Positions 16,797 to 25,275 are shown, numbered from the stretch's first letter. The stretch: DNA of 44,317 bases from Tanticharoenia sakaeratensis NBRC 103193 (GCF_000963885.1 NZ_BALE01000051.1:1-44317), one strand, 5' to 3'. Numbers and translations: made by a program. Notes: generated from the sequence alone by a model not told the origin.

Positions 16797-17759
16797 TCAG
16801 GGGTGCGCGGTCACAAAATTCGCAATCGTCGGAATCACGCGAGGATCGAGCGCGCCCGCCGTTCCGTAGGTGGCGATGTTGGCTGCCCGCCCGTCTGCCG
16901 AATCTGCGGCAGGCGCATCGCGCATGATGTGGTTGACGCCGGGAAGCATCACCAGCGTGGCCTGCGGATCGGCGGCCTCCAGTGCCAGCGCGTCCCGGTG
17001 ACGGGTCTGGAAATCCGTCTGCCCATGCACGATCAGGACCGGCAAATGCGTGCCCGCCAGCATGGCGGTCGGATCGAGCGCCAGCATCGAGATCAGATAG
17101 GGCTGAACAGCGGGTGGCATGATGGCCCGAAGGCCCGGCGACAGCGAGGACACATCAACTGGATGCCCGTCCCTGAGCCGGTCCAGGGCCGTGACGAGGC
17201 GGGGCGCATTTTCGGGCGTCGCGCCGAGCTGGTCGATCAATACGTCATGAAACGACCGGCCCGGCGGTGATATCAGCAGCAGGCCGCAGATATCGCGGCT
17301 TTCGTGCGCGGTATCCATCGCAACGAGACTGCCTTCGCTGTGACCCAGCAGCCAGACGCAGCGCGCGCCAGTCCGCGCCCGGATCGCGGCAATCCACGCC
17401 CGTGTATCGTCGACATAATCGCCGAACACGACGTGATTGCCGTCGACGGCCGCATGGGCGCTGGTGAACATGCCGCGCTTGTCCACGCGCACGCTGGCGA
17501 TGCCGCGGGACGCAAGCCCTTCAGCCAGCAGACGCAACGTTGCGGGCCGGACGCCCGGTATGGCCGAATTGCCGTCCCGGTCGGTCGGGCCGGATCCCGG
17601 GATCATCAGCACCACCGGGTCGCCGGACCGACCTGCCGGGGCGAGGATGGTGCCGCCAAGAACACCGGGATCGCCCTGTCCCGCGCGGATGGGGGCGGAG
17701 ACGAACGGAGCCGCCGCGATCTGCGACAGGGCCAGCAGGCCGACAAAAAGGTGCTTCAT
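16797..17759 (-). CDS. Exported alpha/beta hydrolase
   Basis: A 320-residue serine hydrolase with an N-terminal signal peptide (HLFVGLLALSQIAAAPFVSA), so probably periplasmic. The nucleophile elbow is LLGHSEGSLVAM with the catalytic Ser, an oxyanion-type motif LMIPGSGPTDRDGNS lies early, and the last catalytic residue is likely the His in LPGVNHIMRDAP. The general architecture resembles bacterial acyl-hydrolases and dienelactone-type peptidases. The ATG at 17759 overlaps the stop of the upstream SdpI-like gene (ATGA), so the two are translationally coupled and belong to the operon governed by the ArsR-type regulator. The substrate is unknown. Confidence 0.82.
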   Translation of the reverse strand: MKHLFVGLLALSQIAAAPFVSAPIRAGQGDPGVLGGTILAPAGRSGDPVVLMIPGSGPTDRDGNSAIPGVRPATLRLLAEGLASRGIASVRVDKRGMFTSAHAAVDGNHVVFGDYVDDTRAWIAAIRARTGARCVWLLGHSEGSLVAMDTAHESRDICGLLLISPPGRSFHDVLIDQLGATPENAPRLVTALDRLRDGHPVDVSSLSPGLRAIMPPAVQPYLISMLALDPTAMLAGTHLPVLIVHGQTDFQTRHRDALALEAADPQATLVMLPGVNHIMRDAPAADSADGRAANIATYGTAGALDPRVIPTIANFVTAHP

Positions 17760-18292
17760 CGTTCCTCCATGTCCCGCGCGTAGCGCCATGACACCACGCC
17801 ACTCGCGATACAGGCCGCTATCGAAAACACGACCAGACTGGCAGCGCCGGATGGGGCCCTCCAGGCCGGACGCATACCGATGGCAAGCAGGCTGACCGCC
17901 ACCTGACACATCCCGGCCAAGATGAAGATCCGACCGCCGGTCCGGTGCGTGCGGTCCCAGACATCGCGGTTTCGCATCGTCCAGGGCAGGCGAATTCCGA
18001 TGATTGGATTGGGCGAGAGCGTGCCGAACAGGTTGCCGATCAGGATCAGCAGACCGCCGAGCAACACGTTCAGCACGACGCCAATATCGACCGGATGTCC
18101 GAAAGCGACGGCGAAGGCGGCCGCGTTCAGCACAATCTGCAACGTGCTGAGAGCAAGCCAAACGGTATCAAATGTCGTGACAGTGCGCGGCGCGGAAGCC
18201 ATGCGCGGTGATCGCAGCAGGGCCGTACGCGCCAGCATCATGAGAAGCCAAAAACCAGACAGGGCCGTAGCCCAGATCAGGACACCGTGCAT
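17756..18292 (-). CDS. SdpI-like membrane protein, C-terminal part (separated by an in-frame TGA)
   Basis: In Bacillus subtilis, SdpI is the membrane immunity protein against the SdpC toxin and also sequesters the repressor SdpR. This 178-residue part has several membrane segments and the family signature GNLFGTLSPNPIIGIRLPWT followed by RNRDVW. Directly upstream and in the same frame, a TGA (18305-18307) separates it from a 46-codon piece that carries the usual N-terminal DUF1648-like region. Read through, the two would give about 229 residues, a normal SdpI length. The ATG at 18292 is four sense codons after the TGA, so re-initiation could still produce this part. No SdpC-like toxin gene is nearby; in proteobacteria such genes usually occur without it. 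The gene overlaps the next hydrolase gene by four bases. Confidence 0.8.
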   Translation of the reverse strand: MHGVLIWATALSGFWLLMMLARTALLRSPRMASAPRTVTTFDTVWLALSTLQIVLNAAAFAVAFGHPVDIGVVLNVLLGGLLILIGNLFGTLSPNPIIGIRLPWTMRNRDVWDRTHRTGGRIFILAGMCQVAVSLLAIGMRPAWRAPSGAASLVVFSIAACIASGVVSWRYARDMEER

Positions 18293-18304
18293 CGGCGATA
18301 CGGA

Positions 18305-18445
18305 TCAGTCAGGCGTCATGGACGCGCCGAAATGGACAGGAACCTGCGTGCCGGGAGGAAGGATGCCGGCTGCCATAGCGTCGCCGGCAATGGCTAGGAT
18401 CGTCAGTCCGAAAGCCGTCAGCGGACCGGTCTGGCTTTGCCCCAC
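18305..18445 (-). CDS. SdpI N-terminal (DUF1648-like) fragment
   Basis: A 46-residue product with one hydrophobic segment (LTAFGLTILAIAGDAMAAGIL) followed by PPGTQVPVHFGASMTPD, which matches the extracellular DUF1648 motif of SdpI proteins (P-x-x-V-P-x-H-F-x-x-x-G-x-P-D). It starts with GTG at 18445, seven bases after a strong GGGGAGG site, and overlaps the 3' end of the regulator gene by 28 bases. It ends in TGA exactly where relatives continue with Arg or Gly, and the frame then continues directly into the SdpI-like gene. CGA to TGA would be a single transition. It may be a true split gene, a recent nonsense mutation, or a sequencing error. Confidence 0.7.
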   Translation of the reverse strand: MGQSQTGPLTAFGLTILAIAGDAMAAGILPPGTQVPVHFGASMTPD

Positions 18446-18714
18446 GCCTTTTCCTCCCCTAGGCGCAGGGAGGACGCGAGGCCGAGCCATGCTTCCTCCA
18501 GCACCGATAACCTCAAGCGGTAGACGATCGTGCTGCCGTGCCGTTCCCGTTCCACAAGCCCAGTTGCATGCAGCACGGCGAAATGTCCGGACAGCGTTGC
18601 GCGCGACTGGGAAAACGCCTCCGCAATCTCTCCCGCATTCATTGCCCGATCGCGCAGAAGCGACAGGATCGCGCGGCGAGTTGGATCGGAGAGGGCTTTG
18701 AAGACGTCGGACAT
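18418..18714 (-). CDS. ArsR-family winged-helix repressor, SdpR-like
   Basis: A 98-residue winged helix-turn-helix protein. The start SDVFKALSDPTRRAILSLL is the hallmark of the SdpR/ArsR group, the recognition region is EIAEAFSQSRATLSGHFAVL and the wing is VERERHGSTIVYRL. No metal-binding ELCVCD-like motif is present, so it is not an arsenic or cadmium sensor. It is the first gene of an operon with the SdpI-like protein and an exported hydrolase, which mirrors the sdpRI pair of Bacillus, where SdpI binds SdpR when engaged. The start codon lies directly after a promoter with an overlapping palindrome, implying autorepression and a leaderless message. Confidence 0.88.
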   Translation of the reverse strand: MSDVFKALSDPTRRAILSLLRDRAMNAGEIAEAFSQSRATLSGHFAVLHATGLVERERHGSTIVYRLRLSVLEEAWLGLASSLRLGEEKAWGKARPVR

Positions 18715-18715
18715 G

Positions 18716-18743
18716 ATTTCGGTATTTAGGAAAATGCCGAAAT
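18716..18743. promoter_or_regulatory. Operator palindrome of the SdpR-like repressor
   Basis: ATTTCGGTATTT (18716-18727) and AAATGCCGAAAT (18732-18743) are inverted repeats matching at 11 of 12 positions, with a 4-base centre AGGA. The palindrome ends one base before the regulator start codon and covers the -10 element, the arrangement expected of ArsR-type autorepression. Binding by this particular protein is inferred from position. Confidence 0.72.
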
Positions 18744-18752
18744 GAGAAGCAA
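18723..18752 (-). promoter_or_regulatory. Sigma-70-type promoter of the sdpRI-like operon, probably leaderless
   Basis: On the minus strand TTGCTT (18752-18747) is followed after 18 bases by TAAATA (18728-18723). Only eight bases separate this -10 from the ATG at 18714, so transcription should begin at or next to the start codon, giving a leaderless mRNA. No Shine-Dalgarno sequence is present, which agrees. Confidence 0.6.
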
Positions 18753-18958
18753 GAAAAATTTGCGCCGGGGAACGACATCCCGTTCCCCGCCTGATCCGGC
18801 CGCTGTCGGCGCAGGTATTTTTGCGGATGCTTAAAACTGAGCAGGAATGGTCGTGCGGGAATAATGGGCATAGGAGTAGCGCGCCGGACAGCGGTTCCGC
18901 TCCGGAGCGAAGCTATTTCGCAGGAGACGCCCGGTGCCACGACGCCCGGAGCGCCTGC

Positions 18959-20122
18959 CTAAAGCACCAGCGCGCCGAGCAGGGCGTCCAGCCGGAGGCG
19001 GCCTTCGTCGGTCGCGGCAATCCCCGCCCGGTTGCCGTGCGTCCAGTGCACGAGATACCCGGCCTCGATCGCCGCCTCGACCGTGTCGGCATCAAGGCTT
19101 TCCGACAGCGTGCGATCCGTCATGTCGCGGAAGCGGTCGGCATCGATGCCTTCGCGCAGGCGCAGTCCCATCAGCAGCGCCTCGCGGGCACGCTCTTCGG
19201 ACGTGAGCACGGTCGCCTCGGTCTCGCCCGTGCCGAAGCGCTCGACACGCTCGGCCCAGGGTTCGGGCGCGCGATGGCGACGCGTGGCATGGAGCAAACC
19301 CTCTCGGCGCACCCGGCCGTGCGCGCCGGGGCCGATGCCCACATATTCGCCATACCGCCAGTAGGTCAGGTTGTGCCGGCTTTCTGCGCCGGGCCGTGCA
19401 TAGTTCGAAACCTCGTAACCGATGAGGCCGTGGCGTGCCGCGATGTCGCCCGTGGCGTCATAGAGAGCCGCGCCGAGATCCGGCTCGGGCAGGGCGATCA
19501 GGCCCTGTCGGTGCAGCCTCTCGAAGCGTGTGCCGGGCTCGATCGTGAGCTGATAGAGCGAAAGATGATCGGCCACGAGATCGAGCGCCCGGTTCAGCTC
19601 CGCCTGCCATGCGGCCATCGTCTGATGCGGCCGTGCATAGATCAGGTCGAAGGAAATCCGTTCAAAGATGCCGCGCGCCGTCTCGAGTGCCGAGATCGCC
19701 TGCGTGGACGAGTGCTGCCGACCGAGCAGGCGAAGCGCGTCGTCCTCCAGCGCCTGAATGCCGAGTGAGACGCGGTTCACGCCCGCCTGCCGGAACGCCG
19801 CGAGCTTGTCGGCTTCCACGCTGGTCGGATTCGCTTCGAGCGTGATTTCCAGATCGGGGAGGGGATCGAACAGCGCGCGCGCGTCCGCGATCAGGTCGGC
19901 AACCGTCTGCGGGTCCATGAGGGAAGGCGTGCCGCCTCCGAAGAAGATCGAGCCGAGCGGACGGCGCCCGAGACGTGCGGCCTCATGGGCGAGTTCGCGT
20001 CTGAGGGCGGCTGCAAACCGTGCCTGTGGGAGCGTCTCGCGCACATGGGAATTGAAGTCGCAATAGGGACACTTGGCCAGACAGAACGGCCAGTGGATGT
20101 AGAGCGCGATCGGCTCGCTCAA
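18959..20122 (-). CDS. hemW: Heme chaperone / radical SAM protein HemW
   Basis: HemW is a radical SAM protein long annotated as oxygen-independent coproporphyrinogen oxidase and now viewed as a heme chaperone. With the TTG start at 20122 it has 387 residues, and the [4Fe-4S]-binding CX3CX2C (C-L-A-K-C-P-Y-C) occupies residues 14-21, preceded by ALYIHWPF as in the family. Other blocks are SIFFGGGTPSLM, NRVSLGIQALEDDALRLLGR, SLYQLTIEPGTRF and the C-terminal HemW domain. It has three cluster cysteines, while true HemN enzymes have CX3CX2CXC with a fourth; the residue after C21 is Asp, Phe, consistent with HemW. The TTG overlaps the kup stop as TTGA, so the genes are coupled; upstream in-frame starts would lie inside kup. 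Confidence 0.9.
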   Translation of the reverse strand: MSEPIALYIHWPFCLAKCPYCDFNSHVRETLPQARFAAALRRELAHEAARLGRRPLGSIFFGGGTPSLMDPQTVADLIADARALFDPLPDLEITLEANPTSVEADKLAAFRQAGVNRVSLGIQALEDDALRLLGRQHSSTQAISALETARGIFERISFDLIYARPHQTMAAWQAELNRALDLVADHLSLYQLTIEPGTRFERLHRQGLIALPEPDLGAALYDATGDIAARHGLIGYEVSNYARPGAESRHNLTYWRYGEYVGIGPGAHGRVRREGLLHATRRHRAPEPWAERVERFGTGETEATVLTSEERAREALLMGLRLREGIDADRFRDMTDRTLSESLDADTVEAAIEAGYLVHWTHGNRAGIAATDEGRLRLDALLGALVL

Positions 20123-22131
20123 ATCGCGATCCGCACGCCGAGTTCGACCACGCGATCTGGCGGGATGCGCAGGAATTCGGTGGATGAGGTGGCGTTGCGC
20201 ATCAGCAGCAGGAACAGCCACATGCGCCACAGCGACATCTTCGGCACCGTCGAGCGCACCACGATTTCACGCGATGTGAAATAGGAGGCCTGGATCGGAT
20301 CGAACTCGATGCCGTTGCTCTTCAGTTCGCCCAGCGCGCGCGGCAGGTTCGGCATTTCCATGAAGCCGTAGCGCACGATCACGCGGTAGATGTTGTGCGC
20401 CAGTTCCTGCACCACGACCCGGTGGCCATGCTCGGCCTCCGGCTGGTCGAGGTTCTCGACCGTCACGAACAGGACGTGATCGTGCAGCACCTTGTTGTGC
20501 TTCAGGTTGTGCAGCAGGCAGGTCGGGATCGTGTCGGGGTTGCCGGTCAGGAACACGGCCGTTCCCGGAACGCGCAAGGTGCGCGACTGCGGCAGGCGCG
20601 CCAGGAACGACGCAACGGGCAGGCTGTCGGACTGCTGGCGGGCCGCGATCAGGCTGCGGCCGCGCTTCCATGTCGTCATGACGAGGGTCGCGGTCACGCC
20701 GATGGCGAGCGGTACCCATCCCCCTTGCGGAATCTTCAGCAGATTGGCCGAGAAGAAAACACCATCGATGATCCCGAACGTGCCGAACACGATGCCGACC
20801 ATCGTAGCACTCCAGCGGAACACGCGACGGAAGACCACGACGGCCAGGATGCAGGTGCACAGGAACGTGCCTGTCACGGCGATGCCGTAGGCCGCCGCCA
20901 GGGCCGAGGACGACCGGAAGGAGACGACCAGGAGGATCGAGCCGATCGCCAGTAGCCAGTTGAACGTCGGCAGGTAGATCTGGGCTTCCTCGTCGGCATT
21001 GGTATGCATGATGCGCATCCGCGGCAGGTAGCCGATCTGGATGAGCTGCCGGCAGATCGAGAAGCTGCCGGAAATGCCGGCCTGGCTCGCAATGACGGTG
21101 GCCAGTGTCGAGAGCAGGAGGAGAGGGAACTGCGCCCAGTGCGGGCCCAGATGATAGAACGGGTTGGCGATCGCCTCGGGGCGCACGATCAGGAGGGCGG
21201 CCTGGCCGAGATAGTTCAGGGTCAGCGCCGGCAGGACCAGGAACACCCACGCATACCGGATCGGGCTGCGGCCGAAATGCCCCATGTCGGCATACAGCGC
21301 TTCGGCACCGGTCACGGACAGGACGACAGAGCCGAGGGCGATGAACGACAGCCAGCCATGGGTCAGGATGAAGGCAATGGCATAGGTCGGCAGAAGGGCT
21401 TCGAGAACGCGCGGCGCATGCATGATGCCGCCGATTCCCATGATCGCGATCGTCAGGAACCAGACCAGCATGATCGGCCCGAAGGCGCTGCCGATCCGTC
21501 CGGTGCCCAGCGCCTGTGCGGTGAACAGGGCGCACAGGATGACGATGGCGACCGGAATGACGAGATGGGAGGCGGCGGGAAATCCGACCTCGACGCCTTC
21601 GATCGCCGACAGCACCGAGACGGCGGGCGTGATCACGCTGTCGCCGAAGAACAGGCAGGCGCCGGCGATGCCGATCAGGCCGAAGATCGTGCGAAATCGC
21701 GGTGCCTTGCTGACGCGCTGGGCCAGTGCCGAGATGGCGATGATGCCACCTTCGCCGTCATGATCGGCCCGCATGACGAGCGTCACGTATTTGATCGTGA
21801 CGATCAGGATCAGCGACCAGAAGATGAGGCTCGCGATCCCCATGATCTCGAAGGGAAACGCGGGGTGCCGCGCCGTGCCCACGATCTCGACCGAAGACTG
21901 AAGCGCATAGAGCGGGCTCGTTCCGATGTCACCATAGACGACGCCAAGCACCCCGAGGAGCGCTGCCGCTCCGGCCGGATTGTGACCGCCGTGGCGCTGC
22001 TCGTCCGCGCCGAACTCCGTCACCGGCCCCTGGTCGGTGCCCGGGCTGGCGCCCGACAGCGACACAGGATTGCCAACCCGTCCGGTCGTGGCCTCCGACG
22101 CGGCATCGGCCATGGCCGGTGTGCGCGTCAT
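20119..22131 (-). CDS. kup: Low-affinity potassium transporter Kup
   Basis: Inner-membrane K+ uptake protein of the KUP/HAK/KT family, a proton symporter. The signature GVVYGDIGTSPLYAL is near the N-terminus, about twelve hydrophobic segments follow, including GDSVITPAVSVLSAIEGVEV and a block around FSICRQLIQIGYLPRM, and a cytoplasmic C-terminal domain closes with RIPPDRVVELGVRIAI. The ATG at 22131 gives 670 residues; an upstream ATG at 22227 would add a Pro/His-rich stretch unlike relatives. The acidic and Gly-rich lead before the first helix is usual. It lies downstream of yggS and its stop overlaps the hemW start. The 142-base gap to yggS shows no clear terminator. Confidence 0.95.
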   Translation of the reverse strand: MTRTPAMADAASEATTGRVGNPVSLSGASPGTDQGPVTEFGADEQRHGGHNPAGAAALLGVLGVVYGDIGTSPLYALQSSVEIVGTARHPAFPFEIMGIASLIFWSLILIVTIKYVTLVMRADHDGEGGIIAISALAQRVSKAPRFRTIFGLIGIAGACLFFGDSVITPAVSVLSAIEGVEVGFPAASHLVIPVAIVILCALFTAQALGTGRIGSAFGPIMLVWFLTIAIMGIGGIMHAPRVLEALLPTYAIAFILTHGWLSFIALGSVVLSVTGAEALYADMGHFGRSPIRYAWVFLVLPALTLNYLGQAALLIVRPEAIANPFYHLGPHWAQFPLLLLSTLATVIASQAGISGSFSICRQLIQIGYLPRMRIMHTNADEEAQIYLPTFNWLLAIGSILLVVSFRSSSALAAAYGIAVTGTFLCTCILAVVVFRRVFRWSATMVGIVFGTFGIIDGVFFSANLLKIPQGGWVPLAIGVTATLVMTTWKRGRSLIAARQQSDSLPVASFLARLPQSRTLRVPGTAVFLTGNPDTIPTCLLHNLKHNKVLHDHVLFVTVENLDQPEAEHGHRVVVQELAHNIYRVIVRYGFMEMPNLPRALGELKSNGIEFDPIQASYFTSREIVVRSTVPKMSLWRMWLFLLLMRNATSSTEFLRIPPDRVVELGVRIAI

Positions 22132-22273
22132 GCCGGCGAGGTCCCGCTTCGGGGAATGGGGCCGGACTGGAACGGGAGGCGGAGCGATCGCGTGATCATG
22201 CCGTTCGATACGATTTCTTTGACCCATGCCGCAAGCGCGTCGCTCACAGACCTGTCATCACGTGGTTCCACCA

Positions 22274-22978
22274 TCACAGGGCGGGCGCCGCCTGCGGCCG
22301 TGCCCCGAATATGGCGCTTCCCACCCGAACAGACGTCGCACCGCAGGCGATCGCGGCCTCGAAATCGGCGGACATGCCCATTGACAGTTCGGGCAGGCCA
22401 TGGACGCGGGCCCGTTCGGCCAGCCAGGTGAAATGCGGCTCGGGCGGCTCGTCTTCCGGAGGAATACACATGAGCCCCCGTACGCGGTCGCCAAAACGGG
22501 CGCGGGCTGTCTCGATGAAGGCGTCGGCCTCGGCGCGTGGCACACCGTATTTCTGCGGCTCGTCGCCGGTATTCACCTGAACCAGCAGTTCCGGCACGTG
22601 ACCGAGCCGGTCCGAGGCCCTGGCGATCGCATCCAGAAGGCCGACCCGATCGAGACTTTCGATCCGGTCCGCGATGCGACAGGCGTCGAGGGCCTTGTTG
22701 GTCTGCAGGCCGCCGATGATATGCAGCCGGAGACCGGGATTGGCCTCCTTTAGGGCCGGAAATTTCTCGCGTGCCTCCTGCACCCGGTTTTCGCCGAAGA
22801 TGCGCTGGCCCGCGGCAATAGCGTCCGCGATGCTCGACGCCGGATGGAATTTCGACACCGCGACCAGCTCTACACTGTCGGGCGCGCGACCTGCCGCGCT
22901 GCGTGCCGCATCGATGCGTCGCAGGATCGCTTCAAGCCTGCGGGCGAGGGCGGGATGAGAAGAGGAAAGATCGTCCAT
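22274..22978 (-). CDS. yggS: Pyridoxal phosphate homeostasis protein (YggS/PROSC family)
   Basis: A 234-residue PLP-binding TIM-barrel protein without known catalytic activity that buffers PLP and affects amino-acid metabolism. The Schiff-base Lys is in VAVSKFHP (Lys43). GENRVQEAREKFP, IIGGLQTNKA, LVQVNTGDEPQKYGV and the C-terminal phosphate-binding ELSMGMSADFEAAIACGATSVRVG (given here in short: SMGMSADF and VRVGSAIFG) are family blocks. The usual FIGxLQxNK is IIGGLQTNK here, a mild variation. The ATG at 22978 is the first codon that keeps the family N-terminus. The gene is divergent from rsmB, with 132 bases between the starts. Confidence 0.94.
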   Translation of the reverse strand: MDDLSSSHPALARRLEAILRRIDAARSAAGRAPDSVELVAVSKFHPASSIADAIAAGQRIFGENRVQEAREKFPALKEANPGLRLHIIGGLQTNKALDACRIADRIESLDRVGLLDAIARASDRLGHVPELLVQVNTGDEPQKYGVPRAEADAFIETARARFGDRVRGLMCIPPEDEPPEPHFTWLAERARVHGLPELSMGMSADFEAAIACGATSVRVGSAIFGARPQAAPAL

Positions 22979-23110
22979 GATGCGAGGGAAAATGGCGCGC
23001 TGCCCGATACCCTGCAAGGTTCCGATCACCATGCCGGGGCTGGCGCGCGGCGGCGCGGCATGCCATGGGCTCCGATCCGAACGGCGTACGTCCGAGTGAC
23101 GGCTGCCTGA

Positions 23111-24415
23111 ATGACGACCGCGAAGAACCTTGCCCGCATCATGACCCAGTCCCGTCCCCGACGCCCCGCCCGCCCATCGCCCGCCGATCCGACGCGCGAT
23201 ATCGCGTTCGATATCGTGTGCGGTGTCGTCGAGCATCGGCGGATGCTCGAGACCACGCTCGAGCGCGCGCCGGATACCGATCCCCGCGATCGCGCCAGCG
23301 CGCACAGGCTCGCCGCCACGACGCTGCGCCACATGGGCACATCCGGCGAAGTACTGGCGCCGCTGCTGCGCCGCGAGCCGCCGGCGCCGGTCCGGGTGGC
23401 GCTGCTGATGGGTGTCACGCAGCTCCTGTTTCTGGACGTGCCACCCCATGCGGCAGTGGGCACGATCGTGGACATGCTGCGCAGGCGCGGGCTTGCCCCG
23501 TTCGCAGGCCTCGCCAACGCCGTCCTGAGGCGCGTCGCCAAGGATGGGCAGGCCCTGCTCGATGGCCTCGACCAGTCCCGCCTCGATGTGCCGGCATGGC
23601 TTTGGAGCGCCTGGGGAGCGCGTGCCCGCGCGATCGCGAAAGGGCTGCATCGCGAAGCGCCGCTCGACCTGACGCTGCGTCCCGGGGCGACGGCGCCGGA
23701 AGGCGGCATCGTCATGCCGGGCGGCAGCGTTCGCTATCCGGCGGGAACACGCGTCACGACGCTCGAAGGCTTCGAGGCCGGCACGTTCTGGGTGCAGGAC
23801 ATGGCGGCGGCCGTTCCCGCGCGCCTGCTCGGGGATGTCGCGGGCCAGCGCGTCGTGGATCTGTGCGCGGCGCCGGGCGGCAAGACGGCGCAGCTCGCAG
23901 CAGCCGGTGCGTCCGTCATCGCCGTGGAGCGCGAGGCGGGACGGATGGCGCGCCTGCGTGAAAATCTCGCCCGGATCGGCGTATCCGCGGAGACCGTGGT
24001 GGCCGATGCGGAAAGCTGGCGTCCGGAGACACCGGTCGATGCGGTCCTGCTGGATGCCCCCTGTTCCGCGACCGGCACGCTGCGGCGTCATCCGGACGTG
24101 CTGTGGGTGAAGCGGCCGCGCGACGTCACCGCGCTTGCGGCAGGGCAGGACCGGCTGATCGATGCGGCCCGTGACATGCTGCGGCCGGGCGGCGTGCTGG
24201 TTTATGCGGTGTGCTCGCTGCAGGACGAGGAAGGCCCGGACCGTGTGCGTGCCGCGCTGACCCGGGGCTGGCGGTGCGAGCCGATCGGCGCGGACATGCT
24301 GGCGGATCTGCCCGAAGCACTGACGCCCGAGGGGTGGTATCGAACGCATCCGGGGATGCGGCCGGACGAGGGCGGCATGGACGGATTTTTTGCGGCACGG
24401 CTGATCAGGATCTGA
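23111..24415 (+). CDS. rsmB: 16S rRNA (cytosine-967-C5)-methyltransferase
   Basis: SAM-dependent methyltransferase that makes m5C967 in 16S rRNA, formerly Sun/Fmu. The N-terminal 150 residues form the NusB-like RNA-binding domain (RDIAFDIVCGVVEHRRMLE; VALLMGVTQLLFLDVPPHAAV). The catalytic domain has the SAM motif DLCAAPGGKTAQLA, DAPCSATGTLRRHPD with the release Cys, and YAVCSLQDEEG with the catalytic Cys. It ends in GMDGFFAARLIRI, typical of this family. Starts at 23111 and 23141 are both possible and neither has a strong ribosome-binding site; I keep the longer. It begins the plus-strand group rsmB-rpe-heparinase-glycosyltransferase. Confidence 0.92.
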   Translation: MTTAKNLARIMTQSRPRRPARPSPADPTRDIAFDIVCGVVEHRRMLETTLERAPDTDPRDRASAHRLAATTLRHMGTSGEVLAPLLRREPPAPVRVALLMGVTQLLFLDVPPHAAVGTIVDMLRRRGLAPFAGLANAVLRRVAKDGQALLDGLDQSRLDVPAWLWSAWGARARAIAKGLHREAPLDLTLRPGATAPEGGIVMPGGSVRYPAGTRVTTLEGFEAGTFWVQDMAAAVPARLLGDVAGQRVVDLCAAPGGKTAQLAAAGASVIAVEREAGRMARLRENLARIGVSAETVVADAESWRPETPVDAVLLDAPCSATGTLRRHPDVLWVKRPRDVTALAAGQDRLIDAARDMLRPGGVLVYAVCSLQDEEGPDRVRAALTRGWRCEPIGADMLADLPEALTPEGWYRTHPGMRPDEGGMDGFFAARLIRI

Positions 24416-24522
24416 TCCACGATTTTTTGCTGTGTCTTGACTGATTCTTTACCGATGTCGGGCAGGATGGAATGTGGGTCGCGGGTTGCGCCACGCTCCC
24501 AACTTGCCGATATGTTGAAGCC

Positions 24523-25203
24523 ATGACAGCCCTGCACCCGCCCCTGATCGCCCCCAGTGTCCTGTCCGCCAATTTCGCCCGCATGGCGGAAGAGGTCGCG
24601 GCCGTGGAAAAGGGAGGTGCGGACTGGCTGCATCTCGACGTCATGGACGGGCATTTCGTCCCGAACCTCACGTTCGGCGCGCCTCTGATCAAGGCTCTGC
24701 GCGGGGACTCGAAACTGCCGTTCGATGTCCATCTCATGATCGAGCCGGTGGATCCTTTCCTGGAAATGTTCGCGAAGGCCGGCGCGGATCACATCCATGT
24801 CCATATCGAGGCGGGGCCGCATGTGCACCGCAGCCTCCAGACCATCCGGGCCCTCGGCAAGAAGGCCGGGATCGCGATCTGCCCTGCGACACCCGCATCG
24901 GCGATCGCGCATGTGCTTGATCTGGTCGACATCATTCTGGTCATGACGGTGAACCCGGGCTTCGGCGGGCAGCGGTTCATCGAGAGCCAGTTGTCCAAGA
25001 TCCGCGAATTGCGGGCGATGGCCGAAGCAAGCGGGCGTGATATACGTATCGGTGTTGACGGTGGGATCGACGTCGAGACAACCCCGCGTGCGACCGCTGC
25101 CGGTGCGGACATGCTGGTGGCTGGAACCGCGATCTATGGCCAGTCCGACTATGCGCGGGCAATGAATGCACTGCGGGAGGCAAGCCGCCCTTATGCCCCC
25201 TGA
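24523..25203 (+). CDS. rpe: Ribulose-phosphate 3-epimerase
   Basis: Interconverts D-ribulose-5-phosphate and D-xylulose-5-phosphate in the pentose phosphate pathway, the main sugar route in acetic acid bacteria. The 226-residue TIM barrel has the expected metal and catalytic blocks: PPLIAPSVLSANFARM, WLHLDVMDGHFVPNLTFG, DVHLMIEP, MTVNPGFGGQRFI and VDGGIDVETT. The ATG at 24523 gives the normal family N-terminus; an earlier ATG at 24472 would add 17 residues of unlikely sequence. The gene sits 107 bases after rsmB. In that gap a T6 run (24423-24428) follows a short ATCAG/CTGAT stem at the rsmB stop, and a TTGACT (24436-24441) could be a -35 element, both weak. Confidence 0.96.
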   Translation: MTALHPPLIAPSVLSANFARMAEEVAAVEKGGADWLHLDVMDGHFVPNLTFGAPLIKALRGDSKLPFDVHLMIEPVDPFLEMFAKAGADHIHVHIEAGPHVHRSLQTIRALGKKAGIAICPATPASAIAHVLDLVDIILVMTVNPGFGGQRFIESQLSKIRELRAMAEASGRDIRIGVDGGIDVETTPRATAAGADMLVAGTAIYGQSDYARAMNALREASRPYAP

Positions 25204-25213
25204 CGGGCCTGTT

Positions 25214-25231
25214 GCCGGGCACTTGCCCGGC
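25214..25231 (+). terminator. Hairpin after rpe
   Basis: GCCGGGC (25214-25220) and GCCCGGC (25225-25231) form a perfect 7-bp stem with an ACTT loop, ten bases past the rpe stop. No T-run follows. It may end or attenuate transcription before the heparinase-like gene. Confidence 0.5.
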
Positions 25232-25275
25232 CGATGTGACACAATGCGCTTCAGCGCCGGACAGTTGTTGAATTG

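Noticed and set aside
18880-18910. CGCTCCGGAGCG palindrome in the hemW-regulator gap
   Set aside because: Short GC palindrome in a GC-rich gap, not placed at a promoter; likely chance.
21004-22431. 475-codon plus-strand frame opposite kup
   Set aside because: Asp/Arg/Gly-rich shadow of the kup coding strand.
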